The position numbers were made by a program, and so were the translations under genes. Of a stretch of 64,000 nt of DNA, positions 26,854-36,926 are shown piece after piece. The number at the start of each line of letters is the position of its first letter. Within the stretch, counting starts at the first letter, position 1. The notes beneath the pieces were generated by a model. It was not told the DNA's origin. It did no database searches and saw only the letters and a list, made by a program, of their open reading frames with translations. The DNA is from Nitrospira sp. (lineage in GTDB: Bacteria > Nitrospirota > Nitrospiria > Nitrospirales > Nitrospiraceae): contig CP126121.1 in the NCBI GenBank assembly GCA_030123625.1, positions 205,001 to 269,000 on the forward strand, read 5' to 3'.

Positions 26854-27695
26854 GCCACCTTCACCTTCTTCCCAGAAAACTTTTTATTTCTCTCGGGCTT
26901 GGCCCAACCCTTTCCCCTGATCGGCCTCTTCGGTCCCGGTATCGGCTCCTCCCCCCGTTCAACCGACGCCATCCGCTCATCGACCAACTCGCGTAATGCA
27001 TTGGCCTCCCGATCGGTCAAGAACCGAAATTCCCCTGGTTCCAGATTGCCGAGCGAGAGAGGCCCCATCCGAATCCGTAAGAGTTTGAGGACCGGGTGTC
27101 CGACTGCGTCCAACATGCGCTTGACTTGATGCTTGCGACCTTCCCGAATGGTGATCTCCAGCCAGGAGTTCGCCTCGACTTTTCGCACCTTCTTCACATG
27201 GGCCGGACCCGTCATCCCATCCTCGAGTTTGACTCCTCGCTCCAAACGAGCGATCTCTTCATTCGTCAACGCACCCTTCACTTTTATCAGATACGTCTTC
27301 GGCACATGATAGCGCGGATGCAACAGGGCCTGCGCAAGCTCGCCGTTATTCGTCAGCACCATCAACCCTTCGCTGTCGAAGTCCAACCGACCGACCGGGA
27401 ACACGCGAACGGATACCCCACGCAAGAAATCCTTCACCGTCGTCCGCCCACCCGGATCATCGAGCGTGGACATCACGTTCCTGGGTTTATTCAGTATCAG
27501 ATACACAAATGGCTGGGCCGATGTGAGATGCTTTCCATCGACCTTCACATGATCTCGGGTAGGATCGACCTTCGTCCCGAGTTCCGTGATGACTTTGCCG
27601 TTGACCGACACTCGTCCCGAGGCGATCAATATCTCAGCCTTTCGACGAGATGAAAGCCCCGTGCTGGCAATGAGTTTTTGAAGACGAACTTCCAT
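26850..27695 (-). CDS. rluB: RluB/RsuA-type pseudouridine synthase
   Basis: The real start is the ATG at 27695 ([20 protein letters not shown]), giving 281 residues. The longer open frame upstream runs into an IS3 remnant and is not part of the gene. An S4 RNA-binding domain (residues 1-60) is followed by the catalytic domain, with the active-site Asp in '[20 protein letters not shown]'. '[20 protein letters not shown]' and '[19 protein letters not shown]' are typical of the 23S rRNA RluB group. The C-terminus is Lys/Arg-rich. It overlaps aspS by four bases. Confidence 0.9.
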   Translation of the reverse strand: MEVRLQKLIASTGLSSRRKAEILIASGRVSVNGKVITELGTKVDPTRDHVKVDGKHLTSAQPFVYLILNKPRNVMSTLDDPGGRTTVKDFLRGVSVRVFPVGRLDFDSEGLMVLTNNGELAQALLHPRYHVPKTYLIKVKGALTNEEIARLERGVKLEDGMTGPAHVKKVRKVEANSWLEITIREGRKHQVKRMLDAVGHPVLKLLRIRMGPLSLGNLEPGEFRFLTDREANALRELVDERMASVERGEEPIPGPKRPIRGKGWAKPERNKKFSGKKVKVA

Positions 27696-27779
27696 TTCGT
27701 GAATTTTAATCTTTAACTGTGAATCGTAACTGTAAAAAACACAGGGGTATCTTATGACTGTTGTACCTTCTGAAATCAA

Positions 27780-28480
27780 GCCACCCGAGTTGTTTGTTGT
27801 GCCTGGCATTGAACGAGGGAAGATCTGGAACTCTTCCTGAGAGTCCTCAAGAACCTTTCGATGATGCCGTTCTGCTCCGGTGTGTAAGGTGTAATGAACT
27901 CCTGTTGCAGCCGATAGTCCCAACAGGTCTGCCGAACTGCGACTTTGGAAGAACAGCCCCTTGTCGCTGCGAAGGACCAGTGCTTCCGGTGGTCGCAGCG
28001 TTTCGAGCCGTTGGAGGTACGCAGCTTCGATCGCCTGCTCTCCGCTTCCTTCACTCGACTGCGGAGCGCGATCTCTTAGCCGACCACTTCGCGACCATGA
28101 TAGCCGATCACCGCTGCCAAATGAGCCCAACCGTCTCGCCCCCAGGGAATACGCGTGACATCCGTGGCCCAGCGCTTATCGCTGCGGTTGGCCCGACTCA
28201 CCCAGCCTCGCACGGGAAACGTGGTGTGGCGATCCGTTGATGGACGAACCACCCCTTCTACTTCAGCACCCGATAGACCGCTTTGCGATTGACCACAATC
28301 TCGTCCAGCAACCGCAGCACCACCCAGAGTCGTCGATAGCCGAACGTGGAATGCTGCTGAATCACCTGGCGGAGCCGCTCTGTTCATGGCGGATCGGTCG
28401 CCTCGGATACCCTCTGCGTCAGGTCGCGCCGATGCTGACAGCCTGACTCACGCCGAGCACCTGGCAGCTGCGCAACGGGC
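27780..28480 (-). mobile_element. Degenerate IS3-family transposase remnant
   Basis: Read on the minus strand, IS3 OrfB pieces appear in order but in shifting frames and with stops. 'RWATDVTRIPWGRDGWAHLA' lies around 28076-28190, 'LVLRSDKGLFFQSR' around 27950, and 'LQQEFITPYTPEQNGIIERF' around 27830-27900. It is clearly inactive. It lies immediately upstream of rluB and has replaced its original 5' region. Confidence 0.8.
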
Positions 28481-28489
28481 GGTTGCGTG

Positions 28490-28640
28490 ATGAGTATTTG
28501 AACGTGCATCAGTTCCCCTCGCTGGCCGAGGCGTAGATTATCCTCGAAGCGTGGCGCGTGGACTATACTACTCGCCGCCCCCACAGCTCACTTGGGCACC
28601 TGACTTCCAGCGAGTTCGTCAGGCAACGTCAGGACGAACA
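28490..28640 (+). mobile_element. C-terminal fragment of another IS3-family transposase
   Basis: On the plus strand the translation reads 'NVHQFPSLAEA', a TAG stop, then 'EAWRVDYTTRRPHSSLGHLT'. This is the standard IS3 OrfB C-terminus. It faces the remnant to its left, so two elements of opposite orientation have been truncated against each other. Bases 28641-28776 hold nothing recognisable. Confidence 0.75.
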
Positions 28641-28776
28641 GATCACCAATGTCAAACGGCTTATAGCCGACAAGTTTTGGTATGTTAAAAATAGCCATCG
28701 CCGTCGCCTTTCTCTGTACGCCATTGTGCTTTCAAAGTTTAGCGATTGGCATCCAACGTCAAGGAGACCCCAAGAA

Positions 28777-30345
28777 TTAATTCTCCGGTTCCACTTTGTA
28801 CAAAGTCGCCCCATTAATGCTATCAACCTTCCTCCAATAACCTGGAGGCTGGTAGGCGAAGGACGGAATTTCATACTTGTATGTTCTATTTAGAGCTTCT
28901 AACCTGCGCACATTAACAAGAACATATGCCCCAACGGGAAAATCAGACACTTTCATTTTTTTCCAAGAACGATTCACATCCGACACATCAGAAAGTCGAT
29001 TCTCTCTGAAAAACACAAGACCGGGAACAGTTCGATAGTCCGTGTAAACGACATCTGCTTCCTTAAGGGTATGCGAAACATGCCGCTCAATTAGCTCACT
29101 TCGATTCAAATGAAAAAAAATAATACCCTTAGCACACAAGAGCGTGAAACCTGTACCTATAACCAGACCCCAGAACAGCCTTTCCTTGTCCAATCCTAAA
29201 GCATCTCCCCCTCTCAACAAGCATCCCAAGAATCCACTAAAAATAATCACGCAAGGAAGCAAAACTGGGTATAAATACCTATCATAGATGATTAGTGGTT
29301 TATAGGAGCTAAACGAGGAACTCATGAAATTGAACATGAGAACTAACACTGCGAACCATATAAGTACCATAACATGAACATGACGACGAACTCCGACAAA
29401 AGCACCCCAAGCCACACCCAGAAGAGCTAATAATGGAAGATACAGAAAAGAACTACATAGAATGATATTTCGAGGCCCAGTGTAAAGGATTCTCTTCAAC
29501 ACCGCCTTTAAATACCCCCCCTCACCCCATCCATAGAGAGGCGACGCACTATCAAAAAACCAAACCGAAGTAACCAAATAGTTCCGCTCAGTTTCGTGTA
29601 ATCTAAAAAGTGCATCTCCAGTTTTAACGAAATAAAAAAAGAGTTCGCCACCCAGCACAGACAAGGACCCAATCGCGAGTAAAACCAATAAAGAGAACCT
29701 ACCCTTAAGCGAGAAGCCACCCTCCCCAAACAAAGCCAGCACAATCACAAACGGGACAAGATATACTACCGACTCTTTGCATAGCCATGAAATGCCGAAC
29801 AATACGCCACTAAGAACAGCCAATGACGCACCTGCCTTTAGCGATGCAGTATCAACTGCTCTCCATAATAGGTACAAAGCCAGATTAGCCCAAAACGCCG
29901 CAACAGCATCAGGGAGAAGCTTGGAGGCAATTTGCACATCGAACGGCAATAATGCAAGCAAAGCAAAAGCAATCAACCCCTCCAAAGGAGAAAGCAGCTT
30001 CCTAGCGAAAAAATAGGCGAGAACACAAGAGAGCAAACTAATAACAAAGGGATAGGCAACCAGCGTAAATTCCGATAATCCAAATACTCTAATCAGCATA
30101 GCCACTGGAAAGTAGACTCCAGGTCGCACATAAAATACAGGAGCGGCATCATCTTCAGGAATATGAGGAATATGGAGAACCCCCTTTGACAATTCATCGG
30201 CCAGGAAGGAATAATGCCGTGGATCAGAATCTGTATAGCCCTGAAAATCATAAACCCTAAGGAGAAGCGCAGAAAGCAGCAAAATCAAAAACACGGCTTT
30301 ATGATGTCTACTTTGCGCATCATCCAAAGCTCTAAAAAGCGTCAT
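28777..30345 (-). CDS. Multi-pass membrane glycosyltransferase (ArnT/PMT-like, GT-C)
   Basis: From the ATG at 30345 the protein has 522 residues with about ten TM helices. A GT-C pattern is visible: first helix (AVFLILLLSALLLRVYDF), then an acidic loop 'QGYTDSDPRHYSFLADELSK', as in undecaprenyl-phosphate-sugar-dependent transferases of the ArnT/PMT type. The C-terminal ~100 residues are extracytoplasmic and soluble. Base composition is clearly AT-richer than neighbours, suggesting transfer. An in-frame extension to 30510 reads like unrelated sequence and is not included. Probably part of polysaccharide or glycoprotein synthesis. Confidence 0.8.
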   Translation of the reverse strand: MTLFRALDDAQSRHHKAVFLILLLSALLLRVYDFQGYTDSDPRHYSFLADELSKGVLHIPHIPEDDAAPVFYVRPGVYFPVAMLIRVFGLSEFTLVAYPFVISLLSCVLAYFFARKLLSPLEGLIAFALLALLPFDVQIASKLLPDAVAAFWANLALYLLWRAVDTASLKAGASLAVLSGVLFGISWLCKESVVYLVPFVIVLALFGEGGFSLKGRFSLLVLLAIGSLSVLGGELFFYFVKTGDALFRLHETERNYLVTSVWFFDSASPLYGWGEGGYLKAVLKRILYTGPRNIILCSSFLYLPLLALLGVAWGAFVGVRRHVHVMVLIWFAVLVLMFNFMSSSFSSYKPLIIYDRYLYPVLLPCVIIFSGFLGCLLRGGDALGLDKERLFWGLVIGTGFTLLCAKGIIFFHLNRSELIERHVSHTLKEADVVYTDYRTVPGLVFFRENRLSDVSDVNRSWKKMKVSDFPVGAYVLVNVRRLEALNRTYKYEIPSFAYQPPGYWRKVDSINGATLYKVEPEN

Positions 30346-30503
30346 CAAAAGTGGCTCCGTTTGTTTGGACAGTCTCTGCCAGTTCACCTGCGGCGGCTGG
30401 GGGGTGAGCTTATGCGGTAGTGTGCCGTGCAGGCAGGCTGCGAAGTACACACGGTCGAGCGTGCGCTTGTCAAGCGCCGATGCGGCCGTAATAAACCAAT
30501 GAT

Positions 30504-30529
30504 AAACCACGGCCTAACAACCGTGGTTT
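30504..30529. terminator. Hairpin downstream of the methyltransferase gene
   Basis: AAACCACGG (30504-30512) and CCGTGGTTT (30521-30529) form a perfect nine-pair stem with an eight-base loop, 80 bases past the methyltransferase stop. There is no long T tract, so a terminator role is only plausible. Confidence 0.4.
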
Positions 30530-30610
30530 CTGGTGCTACCTACTACGCACAAGCCGCTCCGCGGCTTCTTGCTCTTCCCCCACCCTTCCAGTGGGAGAAC
30601 TCTTGCTGAC

Positions 30611-31297
30611 CTAGATTGTTGTCGGCCGCTTCTTGAAGACTATCCATTCATGTGCATACCAAATCATACGGCACTGAGATTCCTGCACTACATGAAGTCC
30701 CGCTTCTATAGCCCACCTCTTAATCAATGAGGTTGGAACGTAGTTAATCCACTGACGAGCCATGATTAAATCGTGTAACCTGTTGGCCAATGCAAATACC
30801 AAAGGTCTATCGGCCATGTCCTTGTATAGAAGTAGGCCGCCTGGATTCACATGGTCTACGGCCTCCAAAAACACTTCACGCTGAGCTGTTGGATTAACGT
30901 GGTGCATAACGTCAATCATGCTTACCACATCAAAGTCACCTTCTGGCCAAGATTGGTTTGCATTGCGCAGTTCGAAGTCGATATTTTTCGTCATTTCTGC
31001 GGGCATGTTTTTCAACATTAGTCTTGCTAGCTCGATAGCCGATTCAGAATAATCAAAGCCGAACGCAGAGCGGAGGCCCACTCGTTTCATGAGAAGGCCA
31101 AGGAATATTCCAGAACCACAGCCTACATCTAGGACTGATGAGTTTCTTGGAACTACTGCAAGCAATTCATGGAATGGACAAATGTATGGTCTCAATTGTT
31201 GAATCATTCGTGAGAGGAATGGGCCAGAAGAAAAAAGCATCTTGGCGTCACTCAAAACATCACGAGTTCCCTCCGTGCTTAAATCATTGCATTTCAT
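30611..31297 (-). CDS. Class I SAM-dependent methyltransferase
   Basis: A 228-residue protein with a Methyltransf_11/25-type fold: motif I 'VLDVGCGSGIFLGLLMKR', acidic loop 'AFGFDYSESAIELAR', and 'FDVVSMIDVMHHVNPT' as motif IV. The substrate is unknown. It lies between two IS scars and beside a GT-C glycosyltransferase and a UbiA-family protein, suggesting a role in surface glycan or lipid modification. The sequence is less GC-rich than the core genes. Confidence 0.8.
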   Translation of the reverse strand: MKCNDLSTEGTRDVLSDAKMLFSSGPFLSRMIQQLRPYICPFHELLAVVPRNSSVLDVGCGSGIFLGLLMKRVGLRSAFGFDYSESAIELARLMLKNMPAEMTKNIDFELRNANQSWPEGDFDVVSMIDVMHHVNPTAQREVFLEAVDHVNPGGLLLYKDMADRPLVFALANRLHDLIMARQWINYVPTSLIKRWAIEAGLHVVQESQCRMIWYAHEWIVFKKRPTTI

Positions 31298-31337
31298 CTA
31301 CGCCTTTCTCTTTTCTAGTATCTCTAGCCGTGAAGAT

Positions 31338-32016
31338 CTAGCAGGCTGCGGAAAACTTGATCTTCCCCTTTTGGGGACGTCTGGTTACGCGACCCCCTGA
31401 TCTCGAACTCGGCGGGGGATTGATAGCCGAGGGTCGAGTGGCGACGCTGCCGATTATAGAACACTTCTAGGTATTTATAGCCAACCCCATAATTTATTGA
31501 TAGGCCACCTGCGCCGTCCGACTCGATACCCCTCGCGCCGGAGGGCATCGCACAGCATCCGAGCTCCGGCACACGGAGACTGGAGCTCCCAATCCGGCGC
31601 ATGAGCGCCAGCGCCGTATCGGACGCGGTTGGTCGTACGCGGTCCAGGGTCAGTTACCTGATCTTCGCATGGAACGTCTTCAGATCCGGGGTGTTCGATG
31701 ATGGTTGTGTCCCCCCCAAATACGTCTGCGGCTCGGGCGAGCCGTTGCTGCTTCCAGTCGGTGACCTGGGTGGGATGGATGCTGAATTGCTCAGTCAACT
31801 CAGCCAGCGTCTTGTCCCCTTTGACGGCGGCCAATGCCACCTGGGCCTTGTCGCTCCGTGATTCCGTCGTGTTCTCTTCATCGCCTTGCTCCTTCTGTAC
31901 GCCACCGCTCGGTGGCTTCGGTGAAGCCAGGCTACCACTTCTCACACTGTCCGAATTTCCGGAGCCCCCTCTAAGATGGGGATTCATCCCGTCAACTATT
32001 TTGAGATAGGTTCTAC
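31338..32016 (-). mobile_element. Composite remnant: deleted IS3 element joined to one end of the IS5-type element
   Basis: On the minus strand an IS3 OrfA fragment (KAQVALAAVKGDKTLAELTE) at ~31770-31900 is followed, after an internal deletion, by the OrfB C-terminus (EVFYNRQRRHSTLGYQSPAE) at ~31395-31460. At 32000-32016 lies ATTTTGAGATAGGTTCT. This equals the terminal inverted repeat of the IS5-family element at 54572-55407, so a solo IS5 end abuts the IS3 fragment. The left edge starts with GCAGGCTGCGGAAAAC, recalling the MITE ends described elsewhere. Confidence 0.75.
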
Positions 32017-32066
32017 TGATAGAAACTGCGATGACGCTGTACCTAGTTACGAGCGATGCTTTTGAT

Positions 32067-33527
32067 TCACAAGACAAACGTCGCAGCCGCAAAACTAATG
32101 CCTATACCGATTAAGACCGCCCAACTCGCTCTATCCTTAACCGCAAATACGAGCGGGTCATCATTCATAAGTCCTCTATGCGCCTTCAACCACATCCAAC
32201 TAATCCAAAACAGTATTAGCGGTACGGATCCCCAAATGAATTCTGGAGTGTGATAAAGCGTGGTCACCGTTTCTCCCTGTAGATAAAGCGCAAGCACTAA
32301 AACCGCGGCGTAACCCGCAGCAATACCCAGCGTTTGAATTAGTGATGCATCAGTGACATAGTAACCACGCCCATGCGCTTTGTTTTTACGCTCTAGTACA
32401 TGAACTTGTAGTTCAGCATATCGTTTAACAAAAGCCAACGACAAAAATATGAAAGTCGAGAAAGCAAGTAGCCAGAATGATAAAGGAACGGATACAGCCG
32501 CTGCGCCAGCGACGATACGTAGGGTATACAGGGCGGCTAATGTCAGACAATCAATCAATACAAGCTTCTTAAGCTTTATTGAATAGGCAAATGTTAACGT
32601 GAAATACACAAAAAGCCACGCCGGAAGATATTTGCCAACATATACAGATAAAGCAAGACCCACTAAGCCGCAAACCGGAGCCAATAAGACGCCATAAGAT
32701 ATGGGCACCAAGCCAGATGCAAAGGGGCGATGTTTTTTACGAGGATGTTGCCTGTCGCTTTCGAGGTCGAGCAAATCATTCGTGATATAGACGGCAGAAG
32801 CACAGAGGCTGAAAGAAATAAATGTCACAATAAGTTGGGTCAGTGAATCCGTTTCACTGAGTCGATGTGCTGCCAATAACGGCACGAAGATCAATAAGTT
32901 CTTCAACCATTGATGAAAACGAAACACTCGACGCCATGCTGACAATGTTATCGGCAAACGCGGGAAGTCACTATGAATCTCCGTGATTTTTTTCGCTTTG
33001 ACTAAAACGCTTGATGCGGCGTTGACTACGATACCCTTCGATGCGCCATTCCAAACATGGATATCATCACTTGAGTTTCCGGCATAGATGTATTGCCCTT
33101 CTCCATACGCTTCATCCAGAGCGGCTTTCTTTCTGACACCAGCTAAGTTGTTCTCGCCGTCACTGGCCATGACCTCATTAAACAACTGGAGGTGGTTTGC
33201 TATCCGTTGTGCCACGCTCATATTTGTGGCTGTACAGAGCACCAGCTTATGCCCAAGCTCCTTTTGCTCTTTCAGCCACTCAATTAGTTGAATGTTGTAG
33301 GGCAACGTCGCTGGATTTAACTCGACGGAGTCTGCCAACTTCTGTTTTAAAAAAGCCTTCCCAGCAAGCAACCAAAATGGAAGATAGAGAACATAAATGG
33401 CATCATCACGAAGTAACTGTAAGACAGATTCATGTAGGGTATCGGTATGGAGAAGTGTTCCGTCCAAATCAACCACTATAGTCTGCGCTTTGTTTTCCAC
33501 GGTGGAGAACTTACACGTATGAGCCAT
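32067..33527 (-). CDS. HAD phosphatase-UbiA prenyltransferase fusion (DPPR-synthase-like)
   Basis: From the ATG at 33527 (MAHTCKFSTVENKAQ) the protein has 486 residues. The first ~200 form a HAD-like domain (TIVVDLDGTLLHTDTLHESV; 'KLVLCTATNMS'; 'YIYAGNSSDDIHVW'). The rest is a UbiA membrane domain with about eight helices and the Asp-rich motif 'NDLLDLESDRQHPRKKHRPF'. This pattern matches decaprenyl-phosphate phosphoribosyltransferase-like proteins, which often carry or neighbour a phosphatase. It could make polyprenyl-phosphoribose for a surface glycan. Confidence 0.85.
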   Translation of the reverse strand: MAHTCKFSTVENKAQTIVVDLDGTLLHTDTLHESVLQLLRDDAIYVLYLPFWLLAGKAFLKQKLADSVELNPATLPYNIQLIEWLKEQKELGHKLVLCTATNMSVAQRIANHLQLFNEVMASDGENNLAGVRKKAALDEAYGEGQYIYAGNSSDDIHVWNGASKGIVVNAASSVLVKAKKITEIHSDFPRLPITLSAWRRVFRFHQWLKNLLIFVPLLAAHRLSETDSLTQLIVTFISFSLCASAVYITNDLLDLESDRQHPRKKHRPFASGLVPISYGVLLAPVCGLVGLALSVYVGKYLPAWLFVYFTLTFAYSIKLKKLVLIDCLTLAALYTLRIVAGAAAVSVPLSFWLLAFSTFIFLSLAFVKRYAELQVHVLERKNKAHGRGYYVTDASLIQTLGIAAGYAAVLVLALYLQGETVTTLYHTPEFIWGSVPLILFWISWMWLKAHRGLMNDDPLVFAVKDRASWAVLIGIGISFAAATFVL

Positions 33528-33574
33528 GACTTCTTGTGATGGACATCTCATCTCAAGCGCTTACGCTCAAGCTC

Positions 33575-35131
33575 TTACTCCCACTCTATGGTGCTTGGTG
33601 GTTTCGAGCTGATGTCGTACACGACCCGATTCACGCCTTTGACTTCATTGATGATCCGATTCGACATGCGGCCCAGCACGTCGTTCGGTATCTTGGCCCA
33701 ATCGGCGGTCATGCCGTCTACGCTGGTGACGGCGCGAATCGCGATGACATGCTCATAGGTCCGCTGATCGCCCATCACCCCGACAGTTCGAATCGGCAAC
33801 AAGACGGCAAACGCTTGCCAGATTTCACGATAGAGACCGGCACTTCTGATCTCCTGATCGACGATCGCTTCCGCTGCCCGCAAAATCGCCAACCGTTCGG
33901 GCGTGACGGCGCCCAGCACGCGGATCGCCAACCCTGGCCCCGGGAATGGTTGCCGCCAGATAATCTCGTCCGGCAATCCCAGTTCCATTCCCAACACCCG
34001 CACTTCATCCTTGAAGAGCTCCCGCAGCGGTTCGATAAGCTTGAGCTTCATGCGTGCCGGCAAGCCGCCGACGTTATGATGGGTTTTAATCGTGGCCGAA
34101 GGGCCTTTGAAACTGATGCTTTCAATCACGTCGGGATAGAGCGTGCCCTGGACCAGATATTTGATGCCTTTCAGTTTCTTGGATTCAGTCTCGAATCGCT
34201 TAATGAACTGCCGGCCGATGATCTTTCGTTTTTGCTCCGGATCCGCCACGTTCTTGAGATCGGCGAGAAATTGTTTGGTCCCGTCCAGAATTCGTAAATT
34301 GAGATGCAACTGCGACGCGAAGGTCTTCTCTACTTGATCCCGTTCACCGGCCCGCAACACGCCGTTATCGACGAAGATGCAGGTGAGCTGATTGCCGATC
34401 GCCCGATGCGTCAGCGCCGCCGCAACCGATGAATCCACGCCGCCGCTCAGTGCGCAGATGACTCGCTCCTTGCCGACCTGTTCACGAATCTGCCCGACCG
34501 CCGTCTCCACATAGGACTGCATGGTCCAGGTCGGTTTGCAACCGCAAATCTCATAGACGAAGTTGCGGAGAATCCTCGTCCCTTCCGACGTGTGCGCCAC
34601 TTCGGGATGGAACTGCAAACAATAGATCCGGCGCTCGTGATCGGACCGCTTCATCGCCGCGACGGGCGAGTTGTTCGTATGCGCAATCGATCGAAATCCG
34701 GGCGGCATCCGCTCGATGCGATCACCGTGAGACATCCATACAGCTGTCTTCTTGTCGATTCCGACTCCTTTGAAGAGATCGCTCGCATCGTCGATCGTGA
34801 GATCGGCTCTGCCATATTCACGATGTGCCGACTTCGCGACGGCCCCTCCGGAGAGATGGGTCACCAACTGCATGCCGTAACAAATCCCAAGGATCGGAAT
34901 GTTCTGATCGAACAACTCTTTAGCGACAACCGGCGCCTTCTTCTCATAGACGCTGGAAGGACCGCCGGAAAGGACAATGCCTTGCGGCCGATACGCGAGA
35001 ATCGTCGCCAACGGGACCGTACAGGGAAGAATTTGCGAATAGACCTGCGCTTCGCGAATGCGGCGGGTGATCAGTTGCGTGTACTGCGACCCAAAGTCGA
35101 GGACCAGAATTCTATCGTGCCAGAGTTCCAT
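33575..35131 (-). CDS. guaA: GMP synthase (glutamine-hydrolysing)
   Basis: This enzyme converts XMP to GMP with glutamine and ATP. The 518-residue protein has an N-terminal class I amidotransferase (Cys in '[18 protein letters not shown]', His/Glu in '[13 protein letters not shown]'). The ATP-pyrophosphatase P-loop is '[20 protein letters not shown]', and the C-terminal dimerisation domain has '[15 protein letters not shown]' and '[17 protein letters not shown]'. It lies 108 bases downstream of guaB, forming the usual guaBA pair. Confidence 0.96.
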   Translation of the reverse strand: MELWHDRILVLDFGSQYTQLITRRIREAQVYSQILPCTVPLATILAYRPQGIVLSGGPSSVYEKKAPVVAKELFDQNIPILGICYGMQLVTHLSGGAVAKSAHREYGRADLTIDDASDLFKGVGIDKKTAVWMSHGDRIERMPPGFRSIAHTNNSPVAAMKRSDHERRIYCLQFHPEVAHTSEGTRILRNFVYEICGCKPTWTMQSYVETAVGQIREQVGKERVICALSGGVDSSVAAALTHRAIGNQLTCIFVDNGVLRAGERDQVEKTFASQLHLNLRILDGTKQFLADLKNVADPEQKRKIIGRQFIKRFETESKKLKGIKYLVQGTLYPDVIESISFKGPSATIKTHHNVGGLPARMKLKLIEPLRELFKDEVRVLGMELGLPDEIIWRQPFPGPGLAIRVLGAVTPERLAILRAAEAIVDQEIRSAGLYREIWQAFAVLLPIRTVGVMGDQRTYEHVIAIRAVTSVDGMTADWAKIPNDVLGRMSNRIINEVKGVNRVVYDISSKPPSTIEWE

Positions 35132-35135
35132 CGTC

Positions 35136-35222
35136 GTTAATCGTGAATCGTTACACGTTAATCGCCGGAGTCATTATGAGGAAGGGACCTGGCTCTAAGC
35201 GTCTTATCGATTCACGGTTAAC
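35136..35222. repeat. Inverted repeat in the guaB-guaA spacer
   Basis: GTTAATCGTGAATCG (35136-35150) and CGATTCACGGTTAAC (35208-35222) are inverted copies matching at 14 of 15 positions, separated by 57 bases. The arms are part of a short 'ttaatcgtgaatcgt' repetitive motif; similar words occur at 27697-27740. It may form a long hairpin in the guaBA transcript. Confidence 0.5.
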
Positions 35223-35239
35223 GATTAACGTTGAACGTC

Positions 35240-36706
35240 CTATTCCCAATCCATCCGGTAGTTCGGCGCCTCTTTGGTAATGATCACGTCATGCACATGG
35301 CTCTCACGGAGGCCGGCCACGGACTGTCTGATGAACGTGGCATTCTGTTGCAAGTCGACAATGGTTTTACAGCCGCAGTATCCCATTCCCGATCTCACAC
35401 CGCCGACCAACTGATACACCACGGCGGCCAACGGACCTTTATAGGGGACACGGCCTTCGATCCCTTCGGGAACCAGCTTCTGGGCCGGGCGTCCTCCTTG
35501 TCCGTATCGATCACCGCCCCCTCGCTCCATCGCCCCGATGGAGCCCATGCCGCGATACACCTTGTAGGTTCTGGCTTGATAGAGCACCGTCTCACCGGGA
35601 GACTCTTCCGTTCCGGCAAAGAGCCCGCCGAGCATCACAGAGGACGCCCCGGCGGCCAAGGCTTTCGTGATATCGCCGGAGAATTTGATGCCCCCATCGG
35701 CAATCACCGGCACACCGCTCCCCTGTAAAGCTTTTGCACAATCCGCAATGGCGGTCAACTGCGGCATCCCGGCGCCCGATACGATTCGTGTCGTGCAGAT
35801 CGATCCCGGTCCGACTCCGACCTTGACCGCGTCGACTCCGACTGTGAGAAGGTCTTTCGCCGCCTCCATCGTTCCAATGTTTCCGACGACCAGTTCAAGA
35901 TCCGGATAGAGCTTCTTGATCATCCTCGCCGCATCCAGTACGGCTTGCGAATGGCCGTGCGCCGTATCGATCACCACAAGATCCACGCCGGATTTCTTGA
36001 GCAGGGTCACGCGTTCTTCCGTATCTTGCCCGACGCCGACCGCCGCTCCGACCCGTAAGCGCCCGTGGCTGTCTTTGCATGCATTGGGATACTTGATCCG
36101 CTTTTCGATATCTTTGATGGTAATGAGGCCCTTGAGTTCAAACTCTTTATTCACCACCGGTAATTTTTCGATCCGGTGCTCATGCAGGATCTCTCTGGCC
36201 TTTTCCAAGCTGGTGCCTTCCGGCGCCGTGATCAGCCGGTCTCGCTTCATCACCTGCGACACCTTCATATCCATCCTGGTTTCGAATCTCAGATCGCGGT
36301 TGGTGAGAATCCCGACCAGTTTGCGTCCTTTGGTGACGGGGATGCCCGAGATCCGATATTTCGCCATCAGCTGGTGCGCGTCCCGAATGGTTTCGTCGGG
36401 AGAAATCGTCACGGGGTCCATGATCATCCCGCTTTCGGACTTCTTGACTTTATCCACCTCGATCGCCTGATCCGCCGGAGCCAGCACACGATGAATGATT
36501 CCAATTCCCCCTTCGCGCGCCATCGCGATCGCCAGCCGAGATTCCGTGACCGTATCCATGGCCGCGCTGACGAGCGGGATATTGATCCGGATATTGCGGG
36601 AGACCAAGGTGCCGGTATCAACTTCGCTGGGCACGATCTGCGACTTGGCCGGCACGAGAACCACGTCATCGTACGTCAGACCTAGTCGCGGTTCTTTATC
36701 AAGCAT
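35240..36706 (-). CDS. guaB: Inosine-5'-monophosphate dehydrogenase
   Basis: The 488-residue enzyme starting at 36706 ([20 protein letters not shown]) oxidises IMP to XMP. A tandem CBS domain pair occupies residues ~90-205 ([16 protein letters not shown]; '[18 protein letters not shown]'). The catalytic loop is '[18 protein letters not shown]'; the mobile flap is '[19 protein letters not shown]'. An upstream in-frame extension to 36793 lies inside the repeat at 36721-36913 and is not coding. The upstream promoter region is occupied by that repeat. Confidence 0.96.
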   Translation of the reverse strand: MLDKEPRLGLTYDDVVLVPAKSQIVPSEVDTGTLVSRNIRINIPLVSAAMDTVTESRLAIAMAREGGIGIIHRVLAPADQAIEVDKVKKSESGMIMDPVTISPDETIRDAHQLMAKYRISGIPVTKGRKLVGILTNRDLRFETRMDMKVSQVMKRDRLITAPEGTSLEKAREILHEHRIEKLPVVNKEFELKGLITIKDIEKRIKYPNACKDSHGRLRVGAAVGVGQDTEERVTLLKKSGVDLVVIDTAHGHSQAVLDAARMIKKLYPDLELVVGNIGTMEAAKDLLTVGVDAVKVGVGPGSICTTRIVSGAGMPQLTAIADCAKALQGSGVPVIADGGIKFSGDITKALAAGASSVMLGGLFAGTEESPGETVLYQARTYKVYRGMGSIGAMERGGGDRYGQGGRPAQKLVPEGIEGRVPYKGPLAAVVYQLVGGVRSGMGYCGCKTIVDLQQNATFIRQSVAGLRESHVHDVIITKEAPNYRMDWE

Positions 36707-36720
36707 CGTTCCCTCTTCTA

Positions 36721-36913
36721 GCAGACTGTTGAAAAAGTCCGCCAGCTTTGTTCTCGCAAGACACAGCCGCCTCACCAACTCGGCGGCGTTCACAAGCGTG
36801 CCGCGCTTTATTCAGCGCGGCGTGAACCTCTAGAGGCTCAACGTACGGAAGAAAGTACGCGTCGCCTCTTCACTTGCTGCGGCCTTGCTGGACGGCCTTT
36901 TTGAACAGTCTGC
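36721..36913. repeat. 193-bp MITE-like repeat, copy 1
   Basis: Terminal inverted repeats of 20 bases (GCAGACTGTTGAAAAAGTCC at 36721-36740 and its near complement at 36894-36913) bound a 193-bp non-coding element containing an internal hairpin (GCCGCGC...GCGCGGC). It fills most of the 220 bases between guaB and the NHL gene. The copy at 51732-51924 has the same length and related ends. Confidence 0.75.
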
Positions 36914-36926
36914 GGGCTCCTATTAG

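Noticed and set aside
27697-28130. N-terminal extension of RluB (145 residues)
   Set aside because: The extension translates IS3 transposase in a shifted frame; S4 domain starts exactly at the internal ATG.
30504-30610. Integron attC-like site (GCCTAAC with palindromic GCCGCTCCGCGGC)
   Set aside because: The left core RYYYAAC is present but no matching GTTRRRY end follows at a suitable distance, and no integrase or other attC copies are seen.
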